Shown piece after piece: positions 43,900 to 52,289 of a stretch of DNA of 64,000 nucleotides (position 1 is the stretch's first letter; every line of letters begins with the position of its first letter). The notes beneath the pieces are model-generated. The model had not been told where the DNA came from, made no database searches, and was given only the letters and a program-made list of their open reading frames with translations. This stretch comes from Anaerolineae bacterium (GTDB taxonomy: Bacteria > Chloroflexota > Anaerolineae > Aggregatilineales > Phototrophicaceae). Position numbers and translations under genes: made by a program. The stretch is taken from contig JAFLCG010000009.1 of NCBI GenBank assembly GCA_017303635.1, positions 1-64,000 of the forward strand, in the 5' to 3' direction.

Positions 43900-44472
43900 A
43901 TGCGTCATCACAGTGGGCGCATTGAAGTGATCTGCGGTAGCATGTTCTGTGGAAAAACTGAAGAACTTATCCGCCGGACCAGGCGGGCCATCATCGCGCG
44001 GCAACCAGTTCAAGTGTTTAAGCCAGCGATTGACAATCGATATCATGCAGCGGCGGTAACAAGCCACGGGGGAGCCAACCTGGATGCAACCCCAATTTCC
44101 AGTTCCTCGCAAATTCTTGAATATCTCCGACCAGAAACGACCGTTATTGCTGTAGACGAAGTGCAATTCTTTGACGAAGGCATCCTGGCAGTCGCCGAAA
44201 CACTGGCAAATCGCGGCCTGAGGGTCATCATGGCCGGATTAGATATGGACTTTCGTGGTGAGCCCTTTGGCTCTATGCCGCGCTTAATGACTATTGCGGA
44301 GGATGTCACCAAACTCCATGCAATTTGTCTGGTTTGTGGAGAAGAGGCCTGTAGGACACAACGATTGGTCAATGGGGAACCAGCCCACTATAACGACCCC
44401 ATTATCATGGTCGGCGCACAAGAATCCTACGAAGCACGTTGTCGCAAACATCACCTGGTGCCACGAGATTAG
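43900..44472 (+). CDS. tdk: thymidine kinase
   Basis: The product has 190 residues. GRIEVICGSMFCGKTEELIRR is the type II thymidine-kinase P-loop (core GSMFCGKT), followed by FKPAIDNRY, VIAVDEVQFFDE, GLDMDFRGEPFG and the zinc-binding CLVCGEEACRTQR. It phosphorylates thymidine to dTMP in the salvage pathway. AGGTGAGGGGG precedes the ATG. It is probably transcribed by read-through or from its own short upstream region. Confidence 0.95.
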   Translation: MRHHSGRIEVICGSMFCGKTEELIRRTRRAIIARQPVQVFKPAIDNRYHAAAVTSHGGANLDATPISSSSQILEYLRPETTVIAVDEVQFFDEGILAVAETLANRGLRVIMAGLDMDFRGEPFGSMPRLMTIAEDVTKLHAICLVCGEEACRTQRLVNGEPAHYNDPIIMVGAQESYEARCRKHHLVPRD

Positions 44473-44569
44473 AGGTTGTGGCTGAAGGCCAAGTTTTCAG
44501 CTACAATTACTTTGCGTCACTAAACATCGTAGCAAATATGTGTATCAACTAGCTGAAGGAGCAGGATTC

Positions 44570-45748
44570 ATGGCCGTTTCGAGCGCCAGCCTTTCTCATA
44601 CCAGTCCAACTTTACAGGTTGAACGGGAAAGCAAGTGGCTCCGCACCCGCAACTGGGACATGATTTTCATCATCCTGAGTGTGCTGACCGTACCGCTTCC
44701 CTATTTCTTTTACCTTTTTGGTACCAATGTCCTTAAAGGTGATGCCGACCTAGTTCGAAACATTATCAATGGATTTGTAGCTATTGCCGTCGGCGGACCT
44801 CACATGATGTCCACCCTGCTCCGAACCGCTGCGGATGCAGACTTCCGCAAGAGCTATCCGATGATCTTACGGTCATCATTGCTCATTCCGTTGATTGTCA
44901 TTTCGCTGGCATTTCTGAATCTGAACCTGATGCTGACAATCTTCTTCTTCTGGGCAATGCTTCACGTGTTACATCAGGTGACATACATCGTTGAACTCTA
45001 CAATCACAAAGAAACAGCTATTCTGAAGCGCAGCAGCGCGGTTAGCCTGCCTGCCCGCTTGATCGATTACGCAGTTGTCCTAACATGCCTGTTCCCGATG
45101 GCGGCTTTCAAGATTAGCCAAGGATCCTTTGCAGTAGGCACAAATGACCTAACCCGTGTCATTCCTCAAATGTTCCAGCAACCCTGGTTATTTATGGCTG
45201 CCGCCGTGGTGTTTGCAGTCGCTGCCGTTGCCTACATCGGTAAAAGCATCTATGAATATCGCACTGGGATTATCAACTGGCCCAAAACGATTTTCATCAC
45301 TTTAACGGTGGCGGTTTTCTTCCCGCTGGCTGCATTTGAAAATCTGGATACTGCGTTCCAGGGTGCAAACATGTGGCACTCGTTCCAGTACCTGGCAATT
45401 ACCTTCTACATCATCCGGATCAAGCAACAATACGGCAACCTGGATCAGAGCTCACCGGTCGTAGCCCGATTTAGCAAAGGTAAGGACTCGCGTGGGCTGT
45501 TCCTACTCAGCACGGTCATGCTGGTAGGATCCATCGTGGTCTTTATTGTCGTTCGTTTCATCACCGGATACATTACGCCGCCCCTGATTGATCCAGCAGC
45601 AGCCAACTACGAACAGCTCGTCAGTCTGTGGCGGTTTGATGTAGCCTACTACACTGCAATTCTGTCATTCCTGTGGATCCATTACTACCACGATCACTTT
45701 TTGTTCACTAACTTTGAAGTACTGGACGCCGCCTACAAATCGAAGTAA
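44570..45748 (+). CDS. histidine-rich multi-pass membrane protein, unidentified
   Basis: The product has 392 residues. ATG 44570 has AAGGAG 8 bases upstream; the earlier frame start at 44540 is not needed. About nine membrane segments are seen. Histidines recur in or beside them in motifs GGPHMMSTLLR, MLHVLHQVTYIVE, NMWHSFQYLAITFYI and WIHYYHDHFLFT, a spacing that could hold a metal centre or heme within the membrane. No family is recognised. A weak promoter (TACAAT 44502-44507) precedes it and a strong bidirectional terminator follows, so it is probably monocistronic. Confidence 0.85.
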   Translation: MAVSSASLSHTSPTLQVERESKWLRTRNWDMIFIILSVLTVPLPYFFYLFGTNVLKGDADLVRNIINGFVAIAVGGPHMMSTLLRTAADADFRKSYPMILRSSLLIPLIVISLAFLNLNLMLTIFFFWAMLHVLHQVTYIVELYNHKETAILKRSSAVSLPARLIDYAVVLTCLFPMAAFKISQGSFAVGTNDLTRVIPQMFQQPWLFMAAAVVFAVAAVAYIGKSIYEYRTGIINWPKTIFITLTVAVFFPLAAFENLDTAFQGANMWHSFQYLAITFYIIRIKQQYGNLDQSSPVVARFSKGKDSRGLFLLSTVMLVGSIVVFIVVRFITGYITPPLIDPAAANYEQLVSLWRFDVAYYTAILSFLWIHYYHDHFLFTNFEVLDAAYKSK

Positions 45749-45768
45749 TCACGAACAGTCGCAAGCAT

Positions 45769-45800
45769 AAAACAGGCTCCTTAACCGAGGAGCCTGTTTT
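45769..45800. terminator. bidirectional intrinsic terminator
   Basis: A perfect 12-bp stem (AAAACAGGCTCC / GGAGCCTGTTTT) with an 8-base loop. The A-run and T-run on either side let it serve both the + strand membrane protein and the convergent M23 peptidase gene. Confidence 0.88.
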
Positions 45801-45837
45801 ATTATCCAGTTTCAGCGTCTATAGCAACATAAGCTGC

Positions 45838-47286
45838 CTATGGAGCAAATGATTGTCGCACCCATTGCATTGGATCTACCTGCACGCCATTTAACCACAG
45901 TTCCCAATGCAAATGCGGACCTGAGGCGCGGCCTGTCGAGCCAACTGTTCCGATCACTTGTCCCGTGGTGACCGTATCGCCGATGGCTACAAACTGGTCG
46001 GTTTGATGACAATAAACGGTAAACACGCCCCATCCATGGTCAATTATGGTGACGCGGCCACGCACATCAAGCATCCCGACAAATACAACCACGCCGGGAG
46101 TTGGAGCAATGATCGATGTACCAGGCCCCCCAGCAAAATCAGTACCTGAATGAAATCGATCAAAGGGACTTCCATTAAAAGAGCGCCGCCGACCAAATGG
46201 GGAAATAACAGGTGCAGCAGCCGGTAAACCCATTGGTTCAGCCCAATACCTCTGCGGACTAAAGGCGGACATTATGTTCCGCATCGAAGTGAGTTCGGAT
46301 TCTTCCACGGTTGTATCGAGGAGTGCGAGGCGATCAGCCGAAAGTGTGATCGCCTCTCGTCCATAACCACCACCTACAATTTGTATATTCAGATCAAGAT
46401 TAGTTGATTGCCCTACGGTATCCTGGACACGTAGCCTGAGTGGATAAAGGCCAGGTTCAGTAAATATGGGAATACCTACAAGAATCTGATGTTGCAAACC
46501 ATCCTGCGAAACACCGCTACGGATGGGACGCTCAAGAAAAGTCCCATCTAGCGTCATAGGAAGCGCAGTTGTGATTCGAATAATTCCTGTCTGCCCTTCC
46601 ACCAGCACCTGTGGGATTATATTGAGAGATGTAATCTGCGAGGGCAAGTCGACTGTCAACTGAGGGGGTGTGAATCCAGGGATTATTAGCTGCTGACCTG
46701 CATAGATTAAGGTGGGATCACTAAGATCATTTGCCGCAACCATTTCATTTACAGTCACGCCATAACGGGTCGCAATACGAAACAGTGTCTCACCTGGCTG
46801 GACGGCATGAATGATCGTTGAAACATTCTCAGAGGATACTTGAGTTGGAACAGCTGTGGGAGTTTGTGTCGAAAGTGGCACACTTTCAGGCTGAGGAATA
46901 CTAAGAAGTTGCCCTACATTAATGCGATCCATCGAAGGAAGATTGTTTGCACTCACCAATTGCTCAATAGCTACACCATACTGCGCAGCAATGCTTTGCA
47001 GTGTCTCTCCAGACTCGACCGTATGGATTATGCCTTCTTGCGGTGCCTCCTCAAGATTTGGAATCAGTAATCGTTGTCCGACTTGGATATTGTTCGGATT
47101 GCTTAATCCATTTGCTCGGGACAGGTCATCAATCGTTAGTCCATAGCGCAGCGCAATACGGAACAGGGTTTCTCCGCGCTGCACTACATGAATAGTTACA
47201 TCAGTCTCAGTTTCCTGACCCGCCAATGGGCTTCCAATTGCACACCACAATGCCACCGTAATGACAACGAGGATCTTACGAATCAC
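45838..47286 (-). CDS. secreted M23-family peptidase with three LysM domains
   Basis: The product has 482 residues and a GTG start overlapping the DUF192 stop. A signal peptide (ILVVITVALWCAIGSPLAG) is followed by three LysM repeats (VVQRGETLFRIALRYGLTID, TVESGETLQSIAAQYG, AVQPGETLFRIATRYG), a middle beta domain and a C-terminal M23 lysostaphin-type domain. The domain has zinc ligands in FHSGTDFAG and GPHLHWELWLNG. LysM should hold it on peptidoglycan, where it would cleave peptide cross-links or act as an amidase activator. It lies in a three-gene minus-strand operon. Confidence 0.92.
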   Translation of the reverse strand: MIRKILVVITVALWCAIGSPLAGQETETDVTIHVVQRGETLFRIALRYGLTIDDLSRANGLSNPNNIQVGQRLLIPNLEEAPQEGIIHTVESGETLQSIAAQYGVAIEQLVSANNLPSMDRINVGQLLSIPQPESVPLSTQTPTAVPTQVSSENVSTIIHAVQPGETLFRIATRYGVTVNEMVAANDLSDPTLIYAGQQLIIPGFTPPQLTVDLPSQITSLNIIPQVLVEGQTGIIRITTALPMTLDGTFLERPIRSGVSQDGLQHQILVGIPIFTEPGLYPLRLRVQDTVGQSTNLDLNIQIVGGGYGREAITLSADRLALLDTTVEESELTSMRNIMSAFSPQRYWAEPMGLPAAAPVISPFGRRRSFNGSPFDRFHSGTDFAGGPGTSIIAPTPGVVVFVGMLDVRGRVTIIDHGWGVFTVYCHQTDQFVAIGDTVTTGQVIGTVGSTGRASGPHLHWELWLNGVQVDPMQWVRQSFAP

Positions 47287-47669
47287 ACACGAACTTCCTC
47301 ATCAAAGCGCAAGGAATCACCTACACGCACACGATTTAGTAGATCCACATTGGCTTCGATGAAATACTGAGCTGGCTGAGCTGGAGCATATGCAGGACGC
47401 CAAGGCTTAGCCAGGCATTTATCAACTACCTTGCCAGATTTATCGAGCCAAACAACTGCAATAGGAAAAGCCATAAAAAACATGTGAATTGATGTATTGC
47501 TACGGCTTTCCGAATTTGTCACGAACAAAAGCCCCTCATCAGCAGGCAAATGGCTGACAAACTGAAGTCCTCGGAAGCGAGTCCAGAACGTATCACACAA
47601 ACGGACTCGCTTCAATAACACCTTGCCTGTACCTGCATGTCGGAGCATGCGCCACTTGGTTGTACTCAT
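47283..47669 (-). CDS. DUF192 family protein
   Basis: The product has 128 residues. It matches DUF192 (COG1430): RFRGLQFVSHLPADEGLLFV, SIHMFFMAFPIAVVWLDKSG, KVVD and PAQYFIEANVDLLNR in order. Function of the family is not established. This copy lacks the usual signal peptide and begins MSTTKWRML. Both ends overlap LysM genes by four bases (ATGA and GTGA), so its product is made in step with two cell-wall proteins. Confidence 0.88.
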   Translation of the reverse strand: MSTTKWRMLRHAGTGKVLLKRVRLCDTFWTRFRGLQFVSHLPADEGLLFVTNSESRSNTSIHMFFMAFPIAVVWLDKSGKVVDKCLAKPWRPAYAPAQPAQYFIEANVDLLNRVRVGDSLRFDEEVRV

Positions 47670-49300
47670 GGAATGACCAACACCTGCCCAATATAGATCC
47701 GTGATGCATTGGCAATCCGGTTAGTTTCCATCAAGCGGCTCATCGGCACACCAAAACGCAAGGCAATACGGAATAAAGTATCGCCAGGACGTACCGTATA
47801 GGTCGTCGGTTGTACCGGGGTCGTCGCCGTTGGAACGGGCGATTGACCAGCGCCAGAAGCCCCAACCGGTATTATCAAACGCTGTCCCCAGCGAATAACG
47901 TTTAGGTTGGTAATGCCATTTAACTGGGCAATAGCACGAGCCGTTGTATTGAAACGAGCAGCAATTCGGCTCAGGGTATCACCAGGCTGGATGACATAGG
48001 TCGTGGTTGTTCCAGGCGCAGGCGTCGGCGATAGAACTGGTGCAACCGTCGGTGGCGTCAAGGGCGTTGCAGTAGGTGTTGAAGTTGCAGGGGCAGTCAA
48101 CCGAACTGGAATCACCAACACCTGCCCTATTCTGAGGAAGGCGCTGGGGCCGAGATCATTAGCTGCAATGATTGCATCAATAGAACTACCATAAAGAGCT
48201 GCCAAATTGACCACAATATCGCCCGATTGAACCGTGTGCAGAATAGTACCTGGATACACATTCGTAATCGGTGTTGGGCTAAGAACCGGCGTACTACTGG
48301 GTTGAACGGCCTGTGTTGGTGTAGGAAGTGGCTGGGTAGCAGTTGGCACCACCGCAGTTGCAGTTGGTGGCACGGTATTGGTCGGTCTAATAGTGGTTGC
48401 GCTCGGTTGCAATGTATTGGTTGGACGAACCGTTGTTGCAGTCACGCCCGATTCTCGTGTTGCCGTAGCAGGGGCGTTTGTAGAAACAGTAGTCGCTGTT
48501 GAAGCAACACGTGTTGCAGTCTGAGTAACCACCACACTCGTAGGCGCTACCGTATTGGTATTGGTCGCCGCTACTGGCCGAGTCGGAGTAGAAGCACTCG
48601 TAGTTGCTGTAGCAGGAGTAGTCGTTCCCGAAGTCAATGAAGCGTCATCAACATAGATGTTTGTATTTTTGACTGCTGTCGTGATGGTCGAACGAACAAA
48701 TACAGTTACAGAAGTAGCCGATGCAGTCGCAGTCACACTGTATTCGTTATAGGAATCATACTGTACAGTCGGAGCGGACCAGATAATGGATGAACTCTCA
48801 CCATTAGTGCCGCCTGTTGGATCAATGCCAACCTGCACAACCACTCCGCCATTACCTTCGCTGAGATCGACATCGTCAAAGGTACTCGACCAGACATAAA
48901 CAAACGCACTAAAGCGCAGCGAGGCGCCAGATGCGATCCCGGTCACACGTTGATAAACGCCACCATCCAGAGTCGCAAAAAAGGCCAAATACTGCTGAGC
49001 ATCTGAACCATTCCGAACACGTGGAATTCCGAGACCGTTCGTTGCATCAGAAGCCGGATAGTATTCAGGTTGAACGTTCTCAGACGCTGATTGACCACCA
49101 CCGATATGCCACGGAGACCATCCCTGAGCGACGATTCGCGCTGGCACACCATCTACTGTCGCAAAAGGTTGTTCAAAGCCAGGGTTGGTCAAAAGGTTAG
49201 CACCCTGCGCCCCGGCTGATAGCCCAAAAGCCAGCATGACAAGCAGAAAAGCGCATGATACAAGTTTTGGCAGCCACCTGTAGAGCTTGAACTGTTTCAT
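47666..49300 (-). CDS. secreted LysM protein with beta-sandwich and Thr-rich stalk
   Basis: The product has 544 residues. ATG 49300 has AGGAG 6 bases upstream; a longer form from 49339 is unlikely. A signal peptide (LVSCAFLLVMLAFGLSAGAQ) is followed by a carbohydrate-binding-like beta-sandwich (LLTNPGFEQPF...IYVDDASL, residues about 35-215), a 120-residue Thr/Ala/Val/Pro stalk, and three LysM domains (TVQSGDIVVNLAALYG, VIQPGDTLSRIAARFN, TVRPGDTLFRIALRFG). It is probably a wall-attached glycan-binding protein. It is first in the operon with DUF192 and the M23 peptidase. Confidence 0.9.
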   Translation of the reverse strand: MKQFKLYRWLPKLVSCAFLLVMLAFGLSAGAQGANLLTNPGFEQPFATVDGVPARIVAQGWSPWHIGGGQSASENVQPEYYPASDATNGLGIPRVRNGSDAQQYLAFFATLDGGVYQRVTGIASGASLRFSAFVYVWSSTFDDVDLSEGNGGVVVQVGIDPTGGTNGESSSIIWSAPTVQYDSYNEYSVTATASATSVTVFVRSTITTAVKNTNIYVDDASLTSGTTTPATATTSASTPTRPVAATNTNTVAPTSVVVTQTATRVASTATTVSTNAPATATRESGVTATTVRPTNTLQPSATTIRPTNTVPPTATAVVPTATQPLPTPTQAVQPSSTPVLSPTPITNVYPGTILHTVQSGDIVVNLAALYGSSIDAIIAANDLGPSAFLRIGQVLVIPVRLTAPATSTPTATPLTPPTVAPVLSPTPAPGTTTTYVIQPGDTLSRIAARFNTTARAIAQLNGITNLNVIRWGQRLIIPVGASGAGQSPVPTATTPVQPTTYTVRPGDTLFRIALRFGVPMSRLMETNRIANASRIYIGQVLVIP

Positions 49301-49406
49301 ACCGACTCCTAATGAGGAACTTGGTTCTGAAGGCAACACAATGTCTCCAGTATATACAGTTTAAGATAAACAAACCACGCACAGCACGAGACAAACCAAA
49401 ATCGGG

Positions 49407-49436
49407 TTGCACAGCAGGGCAAAAGGCCGTTACAAT
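49407..49436 (+). promoter_or_regulatory. promoter for the small membrane protein gene
   Basis: TTGCAC (49407-49412) and TACAAT (49431-49436) are separated by 18 bases, 40 bases before ATG 49476. Confidence 0.5.
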
Positions 49437-49475
49437 AATGCGACAAATTCTGAATGACTTGGAGCATGAGTCACT

Positions 49476-49709
49476 ATGTCACCCCTCTTTATTCGCCGCC
49501 TGATCGTCTGGGGAGTTTCTTTCGCACTTGGTTTTGCGGTTGCCTACATACTGGTGGTAGTTGGCTTACCTGCTATTAACATCAATGCCCGCGGCATGAC
49601 CATCGAGCGTTACGGCACCATCTACTTCCTGGTAACGATGGTTCCCTTGGCGCTGGTCTTCGTCGTATGGCTAGACAAATTCATGGGCACCAAGATTCTG
49701 CCCGACTAA
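49476..49709 (+). CDS. small two-helix membrane protein
   Basis: The product has 77 residues with two membrane segments (LIVWGVSFALGFAVAYILVVV and IYFLVTMVPLALVFVVWL), a short loop (NINARGMTIERYG) and a C-terminal KFMGTKILPD tail. It has its own promoter and a strong terminator, so it is expressed alone. Family and role are unknown; subunits or assembly factors of membrane complexes often look like this. Confidence 0.72.
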   Translation: MSPLFIRRLIVWGVSFALGFAVAYILVVVGLPAININARGMTIERYGTIYFLVTMVPLALVFVVWLDKFMGTKILPD

Positions 49710-49733
49710 ATTCATCATCCATTTACGTCTTTC

Positions 49734-49766
49734 AAACAGGTTGGCTCCCATAAGCCAACCTGTTTT
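49734..49766 (+). terminator. intrinsic terminator
   Basis: A perfect 13-bp stem (AAACAGGTTGGCT / AGCCAACCTGTTT) with a 6-base loop and a short T-run, 24 bases after the stop of the small membrane protein gene. Confidence 0.88.
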
Positions 49767-49775
49767 GATTTGAAA

Positions 49776-49852
49776 CCCTATCAAACTATCGGATACTATC
49801 AGACTTATCGGGTATTCACGATTCATTGTGGCATTTTTCACCAAGCTGATAG
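49776..49852. promoter_or_regulatory. repeated CTATC motifs and promoter upstream of HMG-CoA reductase
   Basis: CCCTATCAAA (49776-49785), ACTATCGG (49785-49792), ACTATCAG (49795-49802) and CTTATCGG (49804-49811) follow at roughly one helical turn; the inverted form CTGATAG lies at 49846-49852. A plausible promoter, TTGTGG (49826-49831), 18-base spacer, TAGCAT (49850-49855), overlaps the inverted copy. The array looks like an operator. Confidence 0.45.
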
Positions 49853-49886
49853 CATTTGGTAGTCTAAGGCTGATAATTTTATTTAC

Positions 49887-51191
49887 ATGAGTACTTCAAA
49901 CACCTCCAAAAGCTCCCGGTTATCCGGGTTTTACAAGCAGTCACTTGACGAGCGACATGACCTCATTGCCGCATGGGCGGATCTGAATCCAGATCAGATT
50001 GCTACACTTACCGGTACGAAAGGACTGGATCTCTCGACTGCTATCCACATGATCGAGAATGGCATAGGTATCTATGGACTACCGTTAGGTATCGCGACAA
50101 ATTTCCAGGTCAACGGTAAAGACTATCTGATACCGATGGTCATTGAAGAGCCTTCGGTCCTAGCGGCTGTAAGTAATGCAGCGCGGCTTATCCGTGCCGG
50201 CGGTGGCTTTACCACCTCCAGCGACGACCCGGTCATGATTGGCCAGATTCAAATTCTCGACCTGAACGATTTACAGTTTGCTGAAGAACAGATCTGGCTA
50301 CACAAAGCCAATCTACTCAATTTGGTCAACGAGATTAGCGGAAGTATCGTAAAGCATGGGGGTGGAGCGCGAGATCTACAAGTACACAAGTACCCTCAGA
50401 CTAGCGTTGGCCCCATGTTGATCGTTCATCTGCTCTATGACACTCGTGACGCAATGGGGGCAAACGCTATCAATACAGCGGTTGAGCACCTAGCCCCTGA
50501 AATTGAGACGATCACTGGAGGACGAGTCAATCTGCGGATCCTGAGTAATCTCACTGATCAGCGTAAAGCGCGGGCAGAAGTGATGATCCCTGCAGACTTA
50601 CTAAAGACAGACGAGCTAACCGGGGAACAGGCTGTCAATCAGATTATTGAGGCAGGTATCTTTGCCGAGGTAGATCCGTACCGGGCCGCAACTCATAACA
50701 AGGGCATCATGAATGGAATTGATGCCGTCGTCATTGCAACAGGCAATGACTGGCGTGCGATCGAAGCAGGTGCTCATGCTTATGCAGCTCGAAATGGCCG
50801 ATATAGCAGTTTGAGCAAATGGTGGAAAGATGACTCCGGCAACCTTCGCGGATCAATTGAATTACCACTTGCTGTTGGCACAGTTGGGGGTGCCACTCGT
50901 GTCCACCCAACCGCTGGCGTCGCCTTAAAAATCCTTGGCGTGACCTCCGCCCGTGAACTGGCCGAGGTTATAGCCGCTGTTGGGCTGGCTCAAAACCTAG
51001 CGGCTATTCGAGCATTAGCAACTGTCGGAATCCAGCATGGACACATGCGAATGCACGCTCGGCAGATGGCTATCGCGGCTGGCGCAAAAGATCAGCAAGT
51101 TGAACAAGTTGTTGCGCGCTTGATTGGCGATGGCGTAATCCGGCTAGAACGCGCTCGCCTATTGGTCGAGGAACTGAATAAGGAAGTGTAA
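49887..51191 (+). CDS. mvaA: class II hydroxymethylglutaryl-CoA reductase
   Basis: The product has 434 residues and makes mevalonate from HMG-CoA. Class II features: GFYKQSLDERHDLI at the N-terminus, catalytic Glu in VIEEPSV, Lys in AATHNKGIMNG, Asp in TRDAMGANAIN and His in IQHGHMRMHAR. It begins a mevalonate operon with HMG-CoA synthase (11-base gap) and thiolase. Class II reductases are less common than the MEP pathway in bacteria; their presence with archaeal-type HMG-CoA synthase suggests an old transfer or ancestral retention. Confidence 0.96.
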   Translation: MSTSNTSKSSRLSGFYKQSLDERHDLIAAWADLNPDQIATLTGTKGLDLSTAIHMIENGIGIYGLPLGIATNFQVNGKDYLIPMVIEEPSVLAAVSNAARLIRAGGGFTTSSDDPVMIGQIQILDLNDLQFAEEQIWLHKANLLNLVNEISGSIVKHGGGARDLQVHKYPQTSVGPMLIVHLLYDTRDAMGANAINTAVEHLAPEIETITGGRVNLRILSNLTDQRKARAEVMIPADLLKTDELTGEQAVNQIIEAGIFAEVDPYRAATHNKGIMNGIDAVVIATGNDWRAIEAGAHAYAARNGRYSSLSKWWKDDSGNLRGSIELPLAVGTVGGATRVHPTAGVALKILGVTSARELAEVIAAVGLAQNLAAIRALATVGIQHGHMRMHARQMAIAAGAKDQQVEQVVARLIGDGVIRLERARLLVEELNKEV

Positions 51192-51202
51192 GGACACATG
51201 CG

Positions 51203-52285
51203 ATGACCCTAAATGGAATGCAGATTGAACGTTCTAACCTGATGCGCCCAGATCGGCAGGTCGGGATTGTCGGTTATGGTGCATATATCCCCCGGTATCG
51301 TCTTCCAGGCAAAGAAATTGCCCGTATCTGGACCAAGAATCTAGGAGGGAGCCCGATCAAAGAAAAGGCGGTTGCCGGACTGGATGAAGATGTCACCACC
51401 ATGTCGGTGGAAGCTGCGCGGAACGCCTTGCGCCGGTCAGGGATTGATCCCAAAGATATTCGGGCTGTCTGGGTCGGAAGTGAAAGTCATCCCTATGCAG
51501 TAAAACCAACCAGTACCATTGTGGCAGAAAGCATCGGTGCATCACCTAACATTCAGGCAGCGGATTGGGAATTCGCCTGTAAAGCAGGTACTGAAGCCGT
51601 ACAGGCATCGATTGGGATCATCGGTAGCGGAATGGGTTCTTACGCATTGAGTATCGGCATGGATACTGCCCAAGGCCGACCGGGCGACGCCTTGGAATAC
51701 ACAGCAGCCTCCGGTGGCGCTGCTTTCCTGTTGGGGCCAGCCAATGAAGCCTGTGCGGTATATCAGGGTAGCTACAGTTTTGTGACTGATACACCTGACT
51801 TCTGGAGACGACCAGGAGAGAATTACCCTACCCACGCGGACCGCTTTACTGGGGAGCCCGCCTACTTCAACCACGTTGTCACAGCTGCAGAAACCCTCAT
51901 GGATATGATGGGCACAACAGCAAAAGACTACACACACTGCGTATTCCATCAACCAAACGTCAAATTCCCAAGCCGGGCGGCGGAAACCGTTGGCTTCGTT
52001 GATGCTCAATACAAGACAGGTCTACTGGCTAATGAAATCGGAAATGTCTATTCTGGTTCGTGCATGCTGGGCTTAACGGCTATTCTCGATATTGCTGAGC
52101 CTGGTGATCGCATTCTAATGGTCAGTTACGGTAGTGGTGCTGGATCTGATGCATTTGATCTGGTGGTCACTGAGCAAATCAACCTGGTACGTGATCGTGC
52201 ACCACGAACACGAGACTATCTGGCACGGCGGACGGAAATCGACTATGCAACTTACTGCCGGTATCGTGGCAAGCTGAAGGACTAA
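51203..52285 (+). CDS. archaeal-type hydroxymethylglutaryl-CoA synthase
   Basis: The 360-residue member of the thiolase superfamily condenses acetoacetyl-CoA with acetyl-CoA. It has VGIVGYGAYIPRYRL, the active Cys in WEFACKAGTEAVQ (Cys126), IGMDTAQGRPGDALEYTAA, catalytic His in CVFHQPNVKFP, and SGSCMLGL. These match the archaeal COG3425 form rather than the bacterial mvaS form. In archaea this enzyme works in a channel complex with thiolase and DUF35. AAGGA precedes ATG 51203. The thiolase gene follows by 4 bases. Confidence 0.93.
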   Translation: MTLNGMQIERSNLMRPDRQVGIVGYGAYIPRYRLPGKEIARIWTKNLGGSPIKEKAVAGLDEDVTTMSVEAARNALRRSGIDPKDIRAVWVGSESHPYAVKPTSTIVAESIGASPNIQAADWEFACKAGTEAVQASIGIIGSGMGSYALSIGMDTAQGRPGDALEYTAASGGAAFLLGPANEACAVYQGSYSFVTDTPDFWRRPGENYPTHADRFTGEPAYFNHVVTAAETLMDMMGTTAKDYTHCVFHQPNVKFPSRAAETVGFVDAQYKTGLLANEIGNVYSGSCMLGLTAILDIAEPGDRILMVSYGSGAGSDAFDLVVTEQINLVRDRAPRTRDYLARRTEIDYATYCRYRGKLKD

Positions 52286-52289
52286 TCTC

